Shown piece by piece: positions 56,379-63,928 of a DNA stretch of 64,000 bases (the first letter of the stretch is position 1; each line of letters begins with the position of its first letter). The stretch spans positions 239,010-303,009 of the forward strand of contig NZ_JALDUR010000002.1 of NCBI RefSeq assembly GCF_023109675.1, given 5' to 3'. The notes beneath the pieces were generated by a model. That model was given only the letters and a program-made list of their open reading frames with translations. It did no database searches and was not told the DNA's origin. The stretch is from Streptococcus parasanguinis. Lineage in GTDB: Bacteria; Bacillota; Bacilli; Lactobacillales; Streptococcaceae. Made by a program: the position numbers and the translations under genes.

Positions 56379-57353
56379 ATGGATATTTACGTAAAAAAAG
56401 CCATCATTCATCAATTTAGCCCTGACGATACCGATCTCTATCTAGCAGATAAATTTCTCAATATCACACCTAAAATTGAGGAATACTTGCGTAAGAAGAT
56501 TGAACGGGTCTATTCCGATGAAGCCAGGACCGGTATTTTCGAAGAGGACAATCCTTTTCTTGAGATGATCTCAGATGACCTATTAGAAACCTCGGTTGCA
56601 GTAGCGAATCGTTGGAAGGAAGAATTTATCGTTTCTGAGAATCAAAAGACCAACGATTTGGTGTTCATTCAATTCTCAAAAGAAGGGGTAGACCATTTTG
56701 CCTTTCTTCGGATCGCCTTACGGGAAACCCTGACGCATCTTGGTGGTGAAGTGGACAATCCGATTAAGCTGACGCAAAATAATCTACCTGGTTTTGGGAC
56801 TGGTGCTGATGAGGCCTTGGTCATCAATCTTCAAAGTCGCAAATACCACTTGATTGAAAAAAGGATCAAGTACAACGGGACGTTCTTGAACTATTTTTCG
56901 GAAAATCTGTTGCAGGCGCAACCCAAGATCTCTCCTAAAAAATCGATCAAGGCACTGGAAAAAACAGCCCAGAAGATTGCGGAAAGCTTTAACACAGACG
57001 ATTTTCAATTTCAATCAAAGGTTAAATCAGCTATTTTTAACCATATTGAGGAAGAAAATAAACTCTCTCCTGAGAAATTAGCGGATGATCTCTTCAACGA
57101 CAATCTGACAGCTCGCCTCAGTTTTATTGACCAAGTCAAAGAAGCTGTACCAGAGCCTGTCACCTTTGAAGAGATTGATGCAAGTCGCCAGTTGAAGAAG
57201 TTCGAAAATCAGAAATTGTCATTGTCAAATGGAATTGAACTAATCGTTCCGAATAATGTCTATGAAGATGCAGAATCTGTTGAATTTATTCTAAACGAGT
57301 ACGGAACCTATTCTATTTTGATCAAAAATATTGAGGATATACAGAGTAAATAA
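56379..57353 (+). CDS. Nucleoid-associated protein (YejK/NdpA family)
   Basis: A 324-residue soluble protein resembling the YejK/NdpA family (N-terminal [20 protein letters not shown]; the typical middle segment [22 protein letters not shown] and [11 protein letters not shown]). Such proteins associate with the nucleoid; their task in streptococci is undefined. Cotranscribed with glyA and with the lysozyme-like gene (TAATG overlap). Confidence 0.8.
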   Translation: MDIYVKKAIIHQFSPDDTDLYLADKFLNITPKIEEYLRKKIERVYSDEARTGIFEEDNPFLEMISDDLLETSVAVANRWKEEFIVSENQKTNDLVFIQFSKEGVDHFAFLRIALRETLTHLGGEVDNPIKLTQNNLPGFGTGADEALVINLQSRKYHLIEKRIKYNGTFLNYFSENLLQAQPKISPKKSIKALEKTAQKIAESFNTDDFQFQSKVKSAIFNHIEEENKLSPEKLADDLFNDNLTARLSFIDQVKEAVPEPVTFEEIDASRQLKKFENQKLSLSNGIELIVPNNVYEDAESVEFILNEYGTYSILIKNIEDIQSK

Positions 57354-57955
57354 TGATTAAACGTATAGTGAAGATCTTCTTATTCATCTTACTAATATTT
57401 GGAATCTACAAGGGAATTCAGATCCATCATGACGTCAAACAAGTCATGCAGTACCGCTCCCTGGTTAGAGAAGTCCTTGCTGAGGAGGACACCACGGCCA
57501 ATGAAAACCTCATTCTGGCTATGATCTATACGGAGACCAAAGGCCGTGAGGACGATGTCATGCAGGCGAGTGAGAGTGCAAGTGGTGAGACCAATACCAT
57601 TAGTGATAATAAGGCTAGTATTCGCCAAGGAATTCAAACTCTTTCAGATGAGTTAAAAGAAGCCAAGAAAAAAGGCGTTGATAGCTGGACAGCGGTTCAA
57701 GCCTATAATTTTGGGAAAGACTACATCGATTACGTCGCAAAACACGGTGGAACAAATTCCCTCGAGTTGGCCCGCGCTTATTCACGAGATGTAGTGGCAC
57801 CAAGTCTTGGCAATGTAACCGGTGAAACTTATCTTTACCTCCACCCTATCTCTCTTTTAAACGGGATGGAACTCTACATTAATGGGGGCAATATTTATTA
57901 TTCCCGTTTGGTAGAAACCAATATGACGATTATGAAGTTATTTTCATGGTTTTAA
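57353..57955 (+). CDS. Lysozyme-like cell-wall protein (Pmp23 type)
   Basis: A 200-residue protein with an N-terminal membrane anchor ([20 protein letters not shown]) and an extracellular lysozyme-like/CwlT-type domain; the probable catalytic Glu is in [12 protein letters not shown]. Its pneumococcal counterpart Pmp23 is a peptidoglycan hydrolase needed for proper division and is found at the same place. Coupled with the preceding gene and closed by a terminator 9 nt after the stop. Confidence 0.88.
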   Translation: MIKRIVKIFLFILLIFGIYKGIQIHHDVKQVMQYRSLVREVLAEEDTTANENLILAMIYTETKGREDDVMQASESASGETNTISDNKASIRQGIQTLSDELKEAKKKGVDSWTAVQAYNFGKDYIDYVAKHGGTNSLELARAYSRDVVAPSLGNVTGETYLYLHPISLLNGMELYINGGNIYYSRLVETNMTIMKLFSWF

Positions 57956-57964
57956 TCATTTTTC

Positions 57965-57990
57965 AAAGAGCCGATTGGCTCTTTTTTTAA
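57965..57990 (+). terminator. Terminator of the glyA-pmp23 run
   Basis: AAAGAGCC and GGCTCTTT with a GATT loop and more T. Confidence 0.88.
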
Positions 57991-58052
57991 GTCGATCAGT
58001 TCTGCCTCCGATTTTGAGGGATAATAAAAATGTCATGCATTCTTAAAAAAAC

Positions 58053-58085
58053 TGTAAGCTAGTTTTAAGAAACCGACTGTATAAT
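58053..58085 (+). promoter_or_regulatory. CiaR-type promoter of the DUF1002 gene
   Basis: The direct repeat TGTAAG-CTAGT-TTTAAG (58053-58069) matches the CiaR consensus TTTAAG-N5-TTTAAG with one mismatch and lies 10 nt before the -10 TATAAT (58080-58085), the spacing described for CiaR-activated pneumococcal promoters. There is no separate -35. Confidence 0.75.
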
Positions 58086-58194
58086 AAAAGTCTAAGTGGG
58101 TAATCTCTTTATTTACTTCTTTTTTCATCTCTAGTGAGGTGAGAAAAGTAATATGAGATGCCCAGAGTTGATTTGAATTAGAAAGAAGAAAAAG

Positions 58195-59205
58195 ATGAAA
58201 TTAAAGAAGATTGCATTGTTTGTAACGACGACTTTGGCTTTGTTTACAGCTGTCCCACGTGTTTCTGCAGATAGCAATGTGCAGAAAGTCATCGATGAAA
58301 CCTATGTCAAACCAGACTATGTTTTGGGCTATTCGCTGGACCAAAGTCAAATCGAACAAACCTTGAGTCTCTTGAACTACGATAGTTCAAAAGATAAAGA
58401 AGAGTGGAAGACCATGACACCAGAGGTTTATTCTTCGATTATGAACGTTGCCAACGATGATAGTTTGGAACTTTATTCCTCTGTCAAAATTCAAAAATTA
58501 GGCAAAAATAAGCCACTAGAAGTCAATATCGTGACACCTCAAAATATCACCAAGGTCACTGCAGATATGTATCGTAATGCAGCCGTTACACTTGGATTGG
58601 AGCATGCTCAAATTACAGTAGCTTCCCCTATCCAAGTGACCGGAGAAAGTGCCTTGGCTGGGATCTATTACTCGCTTGAGAAAAATGGTGCCAAAGTTTC
58701 TCAAGAAAGCAAGGATCTAGCCCAAGAAGAGTTAAAGGCTCTATCCGGAATCAATGAAGAAAACGCTGGTAAGAAAAACTTCGATGCGGATAAGTTAAAC
58801 GTAGCATTGACCGACATTAAAACAGCAGTAGCCAATGCCAAACAGAACAATCAGGATTTAAGCAAGGATGATATTCGAAAGATCGTCGAAGAAACCCTGA
58901 AAAATTATAAGCTGGATACAACTGTGACAGGTGATCAGATTAATTTGATCGTGAATTTCGCAGTCAACCTCTCAAAGAGTAGTGTTATCAGTAGCAAAAG
59001 CTTTACGAAGACCTTGTCTGACTTGAAAGATAGTATCGTAGACAAGGCAGGCGATACCTTTAATAATATCAATCTCAATTTTGATACAAATGCTATTCTA
59101 AAAGACAGTGGAAACTTCTTCACAAATGCGTGGAATGCCATTGCTGGCTTCTTCGGAGCCATCTGGAATGCCATTGTCAAATTCTTTAGTGGTTTAGTTG
59201 GCTAA
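58195..59205 (+). CDS. Secreted DUF1002 protein
   Basis: A 336-residue exported protein: signal peptide with a basic start (KLKKIALFVTTTLALFTA) and cleavage near RVSADS, then DUF1002 (ITKVTADMYRNAAVTLGLEHA; ASPIQVTGESALAGIYY). The C-terminal 30 residues are a strongly hydrophobic/aromatic helix (WNAIAGFFGAIWNAIVKFF) that could anchor or insert into membranes. Function unknown. The promoter looks CiaR-activated; the pneumococcal equivalent, at the same position after pmp23, is, as I recall, a known CiaR target (spr0931). Confidence 0.85.
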   Translation: MKLKKIALFVTTTLALFTAVPRVSADSNVQKVIDETYVKPDYVLGYSLDQSQIEQTLSLLNYDSSKDKEEWKTMTPEVYSSIMNVANDDSLELYSSVKIQKLGKNKPLEVNIVTPQNITKVTADMYRNAAVTLGLEHAQITVASPIQVTGESALAGIYYSLEKNGAKVSQESKDLAQEELKALSGINEENAGKKNFDADKLNVALTDIKTAVANAKQNNQDLSKDDIRKIVEETLKNYKLDTTVTGDQINLIVNFAVNLSKSSVISSKSFTKTLSDLKDSIVDKAGDTFNNINLNFDTNAILKDSGNFFTNAWNAIAGFFGAIWNAIVKFFSGLVG

Positions 59206-59216
59206 AAATAGCACGA

Positions 59217-59249
59217 AAGCACTGCAGACAATAAGTCAGAGTGCTTTTT
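59217..59249 (+). terminator. Terminator of the DUF1002 gene
   Basis: AAGCACT and AGTGCTT pair, followed by TTT. Confidence 0.8.
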
Positions 59250-59295
59250 GTGTGTGATTTCCTATTTTTATACTTAATTAGATATTTTATGTTAT

Positions 59296-59374
59296 GCTCG
59301 TGAATCAAGGTCCCCCGGACCTTAAACTCGCTTTTCTATTTCTTGGCTCGTGAAAAAAAGGTCCCCCGGACCTT
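59296..59374. repeat. Duplicated GCTCGTGAA...AAGGTCCCCCGGACCTT unit
   Basis: The unit at 59296-59323 and that at 59346-59374 share GCTCGTGAA and the palindromic hairpin AAGGTCCCCCGGACCTT (59307-59323 and 59358-59374, offset 51). The second copy, read on the minus strand, is directly downstream of the guaA-like stop codon and ends in a T run, so it is the likely natural guaA terminator. The first copy may be left from an earlier insertion or exchange. Confidence 0.7.
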
Positions 59375-59378
59375 TTTT

Positions 59379-59400
59379 TTATTCCCACTCAATGGTTGCA
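59379..59400 (-). other. att site of an integrative element at the guaA 3' end
   Basis: On the minus strand the bases GCAACCATTGAGTGGGAATAA spell the last GMP synthase codons A-T-I-E-W-E-stop. Nothing else of guaA is here; the codons before are not guaA-like. The guaA 3' end is a known target of streptococcal and other elements, and an integrase gene starts 75 bases away. This is therefore the left attachment site, and the intact guaA should lie beyond the right end of the element, outside the window. Confidence 0.8.
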
Positions 59401-59447
59401 GTCGCCTCAAAAAGCTTTATAGAACAGGCTTTTTAAGGTGTTAATTG

Positions 59448-59470
59448 TTTTTGGTGGGGTTTTTGGTGGG
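59448..59470. repeat. Tandem TTTTTGGTGGG repeats, possible integrase arm sites
   Basis: TTTTTGGTGGG occurs at 59448-59458 and 59460-59470, between the att core and the integrase stop. Short direct repeats in this position are the usual arm-type binding sites of Tn916/phage-like integrases. Confidence 0.55.
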
Positions 59471-59474
59471 AATG

Positions 59475-60713
59475 TTATTTTAAAATTGATTGGTTCCCGT
59501 TGAAATGTACTAAGCTAGAAGATGGGAAAGAAACATTAATAATTCCTACCATTTCATTAGTGATAACTTCATCAGCGCCATCCCATAGATGTGAGTAGTG
59601 TTTCAAGGTGATTTCAGGAGAAGAGTGTCCTAATCGTTTTGATAGAATAAGTACAGAAACATTTAATTCATTAATTAGCAGTGATGCATGGCTGTGTCGG
59701 AGACCCTTCGCTTGGATAGGCTTTACGTGAGCAATCTTGGCGTACCTTTTAATTATCCTTGAGATTGTAGATTTCAACATAGGTAAGCCATCGTATGAAA
59801 AGATAAAATCGTTCTCGTGTCCTAGTCCAATCTTTTTTTGAGCTTCACGCCATTTTTTTAACACATCAATAGTATCTTTATCTAAACTAATCATCCTTCT
59901 TCCGTCTTTAGTTTTCGAATAGGAATTACGTGTCCATTCTTTTTTGTTTTTAACAATAAGCATATGATGAACTCGTAGGCGTTGCTTATCAAAGTCAACA
60001 TCATTCCATTGAAGGGCACAACCTTCATTTACACGTACGCCAGTCATGAAATATACCCAAATCATCACGAAGTTTAAATGTTCATATACATCTTCAATGT
60101 AAATTTTCGAAATAACAGCTTCAAATTCGCTCTTAGTCCAATATGGGACATTACTTTTTCCTTTAGGAATTGCATTAGATTGCTTAGAAATGTTTTTTTC
60201 CACATATCCCATTTGCAAAGCATAGTCCAATGATTTCCTAAACATGCCAAAGATGAGGCTAGCATATCCTTGTGAATATCCGGCACCATCCTCATCTTGA
60301 CTAGTCAGTAACCACGTGCGAAACATCTGAACTTGTTCAAGGGTTATCGAACGAAGCATGGTGTCACCAAAACGATCACAAAGCTGTAAAAGATTTTTCT
60401 CTCGCACTGAAAATGTACTGTGCTCAACTGTTGTTCTATAGTATGGAATATAATGGTCTTCCATAAATTGCCGATATTTCATACGGTAGTTAGAATAACC
60501 TTGAGATTGATGATATTCATGTTTCAGGCGAGTTAATTCTTTATAAGCATCTGAGGCCGATTTAAATGGTTTTCCATGCTGATCTACCCTAGATTTCTTT
60601 CGTACACGTTTCCCAGTAACTCTATCTCGACCAAATTCGGTTTGAAGAAAATATTTTCCGTCTTTATCAGAATATACTCCAGGAAATTTTGTTTTCTGTT
60701 GATATTGTGGCAT
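59475..60713 (-). CDS. int: Tyrosine integrase of the guaA element
   Basis: A 412-residue tyrosine recombinase. Residues about 8-65 form the AP2-like arm-binding domain (FPGVYSDKDGKYFLQTEFG), then a SAM-like core-binding domain (about 70-180) and the catalytic domain: Arg in FMTGVRVNEGCAL, the second box KGLRHSHASLL, LGHSSPEITLKHYSHLW with the nucleophile Tyr. In box II the usual His before LRH is Lys. The ATG shares a base with the stop of the DUF3173 gene (TAATG). It directs insertion at guaA. Confidence 0.92.
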   Translation of the reverse strand: MPQYQQKTKFPGVYSDKDGKYFLQTEFGRDRVTGKRVRKKSRVDQHGKPFKSASDAYKELTRLKHEYHQSQGYSNYRMKYRQFMEDHYIPYYRTTVEHSTFSVREKNLLQLCDRFGDTMLRSITLEQVQMFRTWLLTSQDEDGAGYSQGYASLIFGMFRKSLDYALQMGYVEKNISKQSNAIPKGKSNVPYWTKSEFEAVISKIYIEDVYEHLNFVMIWVYFMTGVRVNEGCALQWNDVDFDKQRLRVHHMLIVKNKKEWTRNSYSKTKDGRRMISLDKDTIDVLKKWREAQKKIGLGHENDFIFSYDGLPMLKSTISRIIKRYAKIAHVKPIQAKGLRHSHASLLINELNVSVLILSKRLGHSSPEITLKHYSHLWDGADEVITNEMVGIINVSFPSSSLVHFNGNQSILK

Positions 60714-60907
60714 TATCCCTCCTCGTGAAGTGAAACACCCAGAATTTCTTCAACAGCACTGATTGGGACGTGCCCTAAACGTCTATTATTATAAAAGGCA
60801 TACCCCTTTTGTACCATAATTTGCTTAGCTTGTCTAATGATTGAAACCGCAGTATAGGGATTGTAACCCATATTAATCAAATCCTCTTTATTCATTGTTT
60901 GTTTCAT
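60713..60907 (-). CDS. DUF3173 protein, probable excisionase
   Basis: A 64-residue protein of the DUF3173 family (MNKEDLINMGYNPYTAVSII; RRLGHVPISAVEEILG), a helix-turn-helix-like fold that is almost always found next to integrases of mobile elements in streptococci and relatives. A role as excisionase or recombination directionality factor is inferred from size and position. Translationally coupled to the integrase. Confidence 0.85.
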   Translation of the reverse strand: MKQTMNKEDLINMGYNPYTAVSIIRQAKQIMVQKGYAFYNNRRLGHVPISAVEEILGVSLHEEG

Positions 60908-60930
60908 AATTAATAATCCTCTTGAATTTT

Positions 60931-61053
60931 CTAAATTTTATTGCGATAATAGAAAAAGGTAATAGATATTATTACTGTTATTTTTTGAGTTTGTTTCTGA
61001 TACCGGCCAAAGTTTAGAAACAAGCTCTTTTTTGTTCTAAAAAATTCACACAT
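60931..61053 (-). CDS. Small protein of 40 residues in the element
   Basis: A 40-codon frame with a good ribosome site (GAAAGGAAA, spacing 7) and ATG, ending 23 nt before the DUF3173 gene. The product (MCEFFRTKKSLFLNFGRYQK at its start) has a basic N-terminus and a hydrophobic run (ITVIISITFFYYR). I do not recognise it. It may be a small membrane protein. The surrounding 259-base gap 60908-61166 otherwise is AT-rich and holds a hairpin-like repeat (TTTAGAAACAA/TTGTTCTAAA). Confidence 0.5.
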   Translation of the reverse strand: MCEFFRTKKSLFLNFGRYQKQTQKITVIISITFFYYRNKI

Positions 61054-61166
61054 ATCTATTTCCTTTCTCAAATAATCAAACGAAAACTGTGTACATATAA
61101 ATACATGTTTGTTGTTGTATCAAGGTTTACAGCCATAAATGTAAAAAAATTATTATTTAATTTGCT

Positions 61167-61427
61167 TTATTTTTTATTAATATCTAAATCTACATCAGGG
61201 AATTCTTTTAAAACATGGTTTCTAATTTTATTCTTTTGATTTCGAGTATTAGATCTTATAGTTTTATTTAAAATTTTATTTCTATTATCTAATGAATAAT
61301 CTTTTAAAACATGCTTAAATGTATGAGTCGACTTAGCATCTTTATGACATCCTAAACCTTTTTCTTTAGCAACTTCTAGTGATTCATAAAATAGTTTAAA
61401 TATATCTCGAACGTGCCAAGTAATCAT
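61167..61427 (-). CDS. Hypothetical protein of the element, 86 residues
   Basis: Unrecognised, very basic (ILNKTIRSNTRNQKNKIRNH), AT-rich gene. Its ATG shares a base with the stop codon of the replication-like gene (TAATG), so the two are coupled and probably act together, for instance as replication accessory or DNA-binding protein; that is inference. Confidence 0.6.
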   Translation of the reverse strand: MITWHVRDIFKLFYESLEVAKEKGLGCHKDAKSTHTFKHVLKDYSLDNRNKILNKTIRSNTRNQKNKIRNHVLKEFPDVDLDINKK

Positions 61428-62527
61428 TAATCCGGTCTCGTTTTTTTCAAAATATTTTTTTCACTATTTTGGAAGGAGTCTATTATTGTTCTTTTGGTTC
61501 TACCTTTATTTTTGAAAGGAGCAATATTCGACAATGCTATAATTTCTTCGTCTAACACCAAAGGAGACAAAAATCTAAGAGAATGATTATTTACTTGATT
61601 TAAAAGTTCTTTAATATAACTTTTAGGACCGTATTTGTTATAAACATCTTGAATCACTTTTTTAGTTTTTGCACTTGATTCTTCAATTAACTTTATGTAC
61701 ACATTTATTGTTGAATGAAGTTTTGTTTCCAAATATTCTATCAATTGTGCATCATTCAGTAAATCTAAAGAATTGGTTCCCAAAAATTTTTTAATTTTAT
61801 TTTTCTTTAATACTAGTTCAAATCTTTGGACATTAATATTATCTAGTTTTGAACCATTTCTTCTGATTTGTCCTTTTCTTTTTGCTTTTTCAATTTTATC
61901 GTAAGTAACGGTTAATTCTTCATTACTAATCTTACAACTCAAAATTGGATAGTCATAGTTGTTCTTTTTACTTTTCTCATTTCCAAAATTTGGAGGGTAT
62001 CCTGATGAAAGACATTTGTGTAGAAAACTTCTGAGCTGTAAGTTTGGAGTTTTATCAAAGGCAATTGTATAAGCAAGTTCCATTTCGAGAAAGAGGGCAG
62101 TCGAGTAAGTAATCAAAATACCGTAATTATTTTTAATAAAATCGATTGCGTTTGCTAATCTACTTTTAATCCCCTCAATACCAGCCGTTTCGATATTTAA
62201 CCCCCCATGAATTAATTCAATGTAACAGTACGATGTTTTAAAATTTGATTCATCAAAAGAAATAGTGATTTTCCCGAAAAATTCTGATTTAATATCTAAA
62301 CTAAGCAACTTTCCATCTATAGATGTCTTTAAGTTACAAGTACTATCATATTTTAAATTCTTTATTTCTTTACACTCTAAAGAAAAATCCTGTAGGGATA
62401 ATTTACATTTATCTATTCCAGCAAAACAAGGCATTGATGAGAAAGCCTCTAGTATCTTTTTTTCATTCTCAATTTTTACTTCTAAACGTTTTTGTTCTTC
62501 TTCCTGTGTTAATTTTCTTCTAGCCAT
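61427..62527 (-). CDS. Replication-initiation-like protein of the element (tentative)
   Basis: A 366-residue, lysine-rich protein from a very AT-rich gene. Features: GIDKCKLSLQDF near the start, a middle segment ELIHGGLNIETAGIEGIKSRL, and NVQRFELVLKKNKIKKFLG followed by YLETKLHSTINVYIKLI. The pattern of an 'R-F-E-L-x-L-K' strand and size recall gene II/X-type phage and plasmid replication proteins, but I could not identify the catalytic Tyr/His motifs with certainty. AAAGGAA precedes the ATG. It lies between the DUF3173 side and a second recombinase, separated from the latter by an AT-rich, homopolymer-laden gap. Confidence 0.45.
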   Translation of the reverse strand: MARRKLTQEEEQKRLEVKIENEKKILEAFSSMPCFAGIDKCKLSLQDFSLECKEIKNLKYDSTCNLKTSIDGKLLSLDIKSEFFGKITISFDESNFKTSYCYIELIHGGLNIETAGIEGIKSRLANAIDFIKNNYGILITYSTALFLEMELAYTIAFDKTPNLQLRSFLHKCLSSGYPPNFGNEKSKKNNYDYPILSCKISNEELTVTYDKIEKAKRKGQIRRNGSKLDNINVQRFELVLKKNKIKKFLGTNSLDLLNDAQLIEYLETKLHSTINVYIKLIEESSAKTKKVIQDVYNKYGPKSYIKELLNQVNNHSLRFLSPLVLDEEIIALSNIAPFKNKGRTKRTIIDSFQNSEKNILKKTRPD

Positions 62528-62857
62528 TCGATTAAATTCCTTTCACATAGTATTTTGATAAAGTATGTTGTTTGGGGTAAGATTAAAAATTTTTTCTTTT
62601 TATACCCCCTATTCTTTAGTATGCCAGGAACTTGTTCAAAAACCCTTTTTTTTTTCAAAAAAAATAATGAAAAAATGAAAAAAATTTTTTTAAAACAAAA
62701 GAACTTAATGTTTGATTGTTTGAAAAACGCGTAGTGATAATGGTTTGAAGAAAGAAGTAGGTTCTTATCTACTTTATTTTTCATTTAGATTAAGAATAAA
62801 GATGTGAAAAAAATGATTTTAGATTTGATACACTTAAAACATTACAAAGTAAGTTTA
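62528..62857. other. AT-rich gene-free region of the element, candidate origin
   Basis: A 330-base gap between two same-direction genes. It contains long homopolymer runs (CCCTTTTTTTTTTTC, AAAAAAAATAATG, AAAAAAATTTTTTT), the tract TTTTTATACCCCCTATTC and no convincing protein gene; a 91-codon minus-strand frame here is composed of these runs. Position just upstream of the replication-like gene makes a replication origin or regulatory region possible. Confidence 0.35.
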
Positions 62858-63868
62858 TTAGTTTGCTTGTGCGATTAACTTATATGCATACGATTTTTGA
62901 AATTCTTCTGGTCGATTGTGTCCGAGAGCACGCGATACAATTAAGCTGGCCTTTCGATCCAGGACGACTCCCCTTAATTCTCCTCTTAGAAAAATTTTTT
63001 CTTTTTTATCTTTGATATCTTTGGGATCTCTCGCGACAAGAAGATAAAGACGTTTTGCGTATTCAGCACGATATTTATGAGGTTTTAAAGCAGATGGAAC
63101 TTGAAACACACGCTTTTTACCAGCTAGCTTAAACTCCTCAACAAGCCTCTCTAATTCTTCTTTGTCTCGTGTGATAATCGGAACCCAACGATCTCTAGCT
63201 CCTTTTGTTTTATGCTTTTTACCAATGATTTTAAGATAATATCGGCCATCCTCACGTTGGTAGAGTGAGTCACCAGTAATTGCTTTTAGCTCATTTTTTC
63301 GTAGTCCAGTGGCAGATACGATTGAAAACCATCGATTATTCGTTTCTTCAGACATTCTATCGTCATTAGATTTTAAGCGATTATTTTTTTTGTTGGCTCG
63401 ATATCGAATATCTGTTGCAATAAAAGCAGTAGAAGATATTCCTAAAACTTTCGCCAATGCTGCTTTATAGGTTGACTGAGTAGGAGCAGAAAGCCCTGAT
63501 TTTTTACAATGTTCTAAATATTGATTTACCAAGTCAATCCATCCCTCTTTATCGTTAGATTTATCAAGAGCTTCTAACTCTTCGGCAGTAGCTGTTGTAG
63601 CAACAAAGGAAGCAAATCGGCTCCAGGAACCAGCGTAGTTATGAAGAGTTCGGTCGGTATGGATTAAATGAATGTCCTCTCCCGTTTTTTTGGATTCATT
63701 TCGCTTGATACCCTTTCCTTTTTTAAAGCGCGTGACTAGATTAGTTAGTCCTTTTGATTGGACGAATTGTTTACGGCCTTCGAAAGTAGTTAGAGAACCC
63801 ATCTGTTGTTTCTTAGCTTTCTCTTTGGCTTTTCGTCGATCAGCACGACTACGTCTCTTCTTTGCCAT
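62858..63868 (-). CDS. Second tyrosine recombinase of the element
   Basis: A 336-residue protein with a highly basic N-terminus (KKRRSRADRRKAKEKAKKQQ), a core-binding region at about 65-160 and a tyrosine recombinase catalytic domain: Arg in SATGLRKNELKAI, Lys in KKHKTKGARDRWVPI, HxxR in HKYRAEYAKRL, GH in ALGHNRPEEFQ and Tyr in KSYAYK. It shares no close similarity with the integrase at 59.5 kb. AAAGGAAAG precedes the ATG. Having two unrelated tyrosine recombinases in 4 kb suggests that it serves another step, such as dimer resolution or transposition of a nested element. Confidence 0.75.
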   Translation of the reverse strand: MAKKRRSRADRRKAKEKAKKQQMGSLTTFEGRKQFVQSKGLTNLVTRFKKGKGIKRNESKKTGEDIHLIHTDRTLHNYAGSWSRFASFVATTATAEELEALDKSNDKEGWIDLVNQYLEHCKKSGLSAPTQSTYKAALAKVLGISSTAFIATDIRYRANKKNNRLKSNDDRMSEETNNRWFSIVSATGLRKNELKAITGDSLYQREDGRYYLKIIGKKHKTKGARDRWVPIITRDKEELERLVEEFKLAGKKRVFQVPSALKPHKYRAEYAKRLYLLVARDPKDIKDKKEKIFLRGELRGVVLDRKASLIVSRALGHNRPEEFQKSYAYKLIAQAN

Positions 63869-63883
63869 AGTTCTTTCCTTTCT

Positions 63884-63889
63884 ATTATA
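63884..63889 (-). promoter_or_regulatory. -10 box of the second recombinase
   Basis: Minus-strand TATAAT 15 nt before the ATG, giving a leader of under 10 nt; the ribosome site would sit at the very 5' end. Confidence 0.4.
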
Positions 63890-63928
63890 GATAATGTGCT
63901 TTTAAAGAAGGTCTTAAGAAAATTGAAC

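Noticed and set aside
62509..62784. 91-codon minus-strand frame upstream of the replication-like gene
   Set aside because: Built from homopolymer runs (poly-Phe/Lys), overlaps the replication-like gene's start and has no clear ribosome site.
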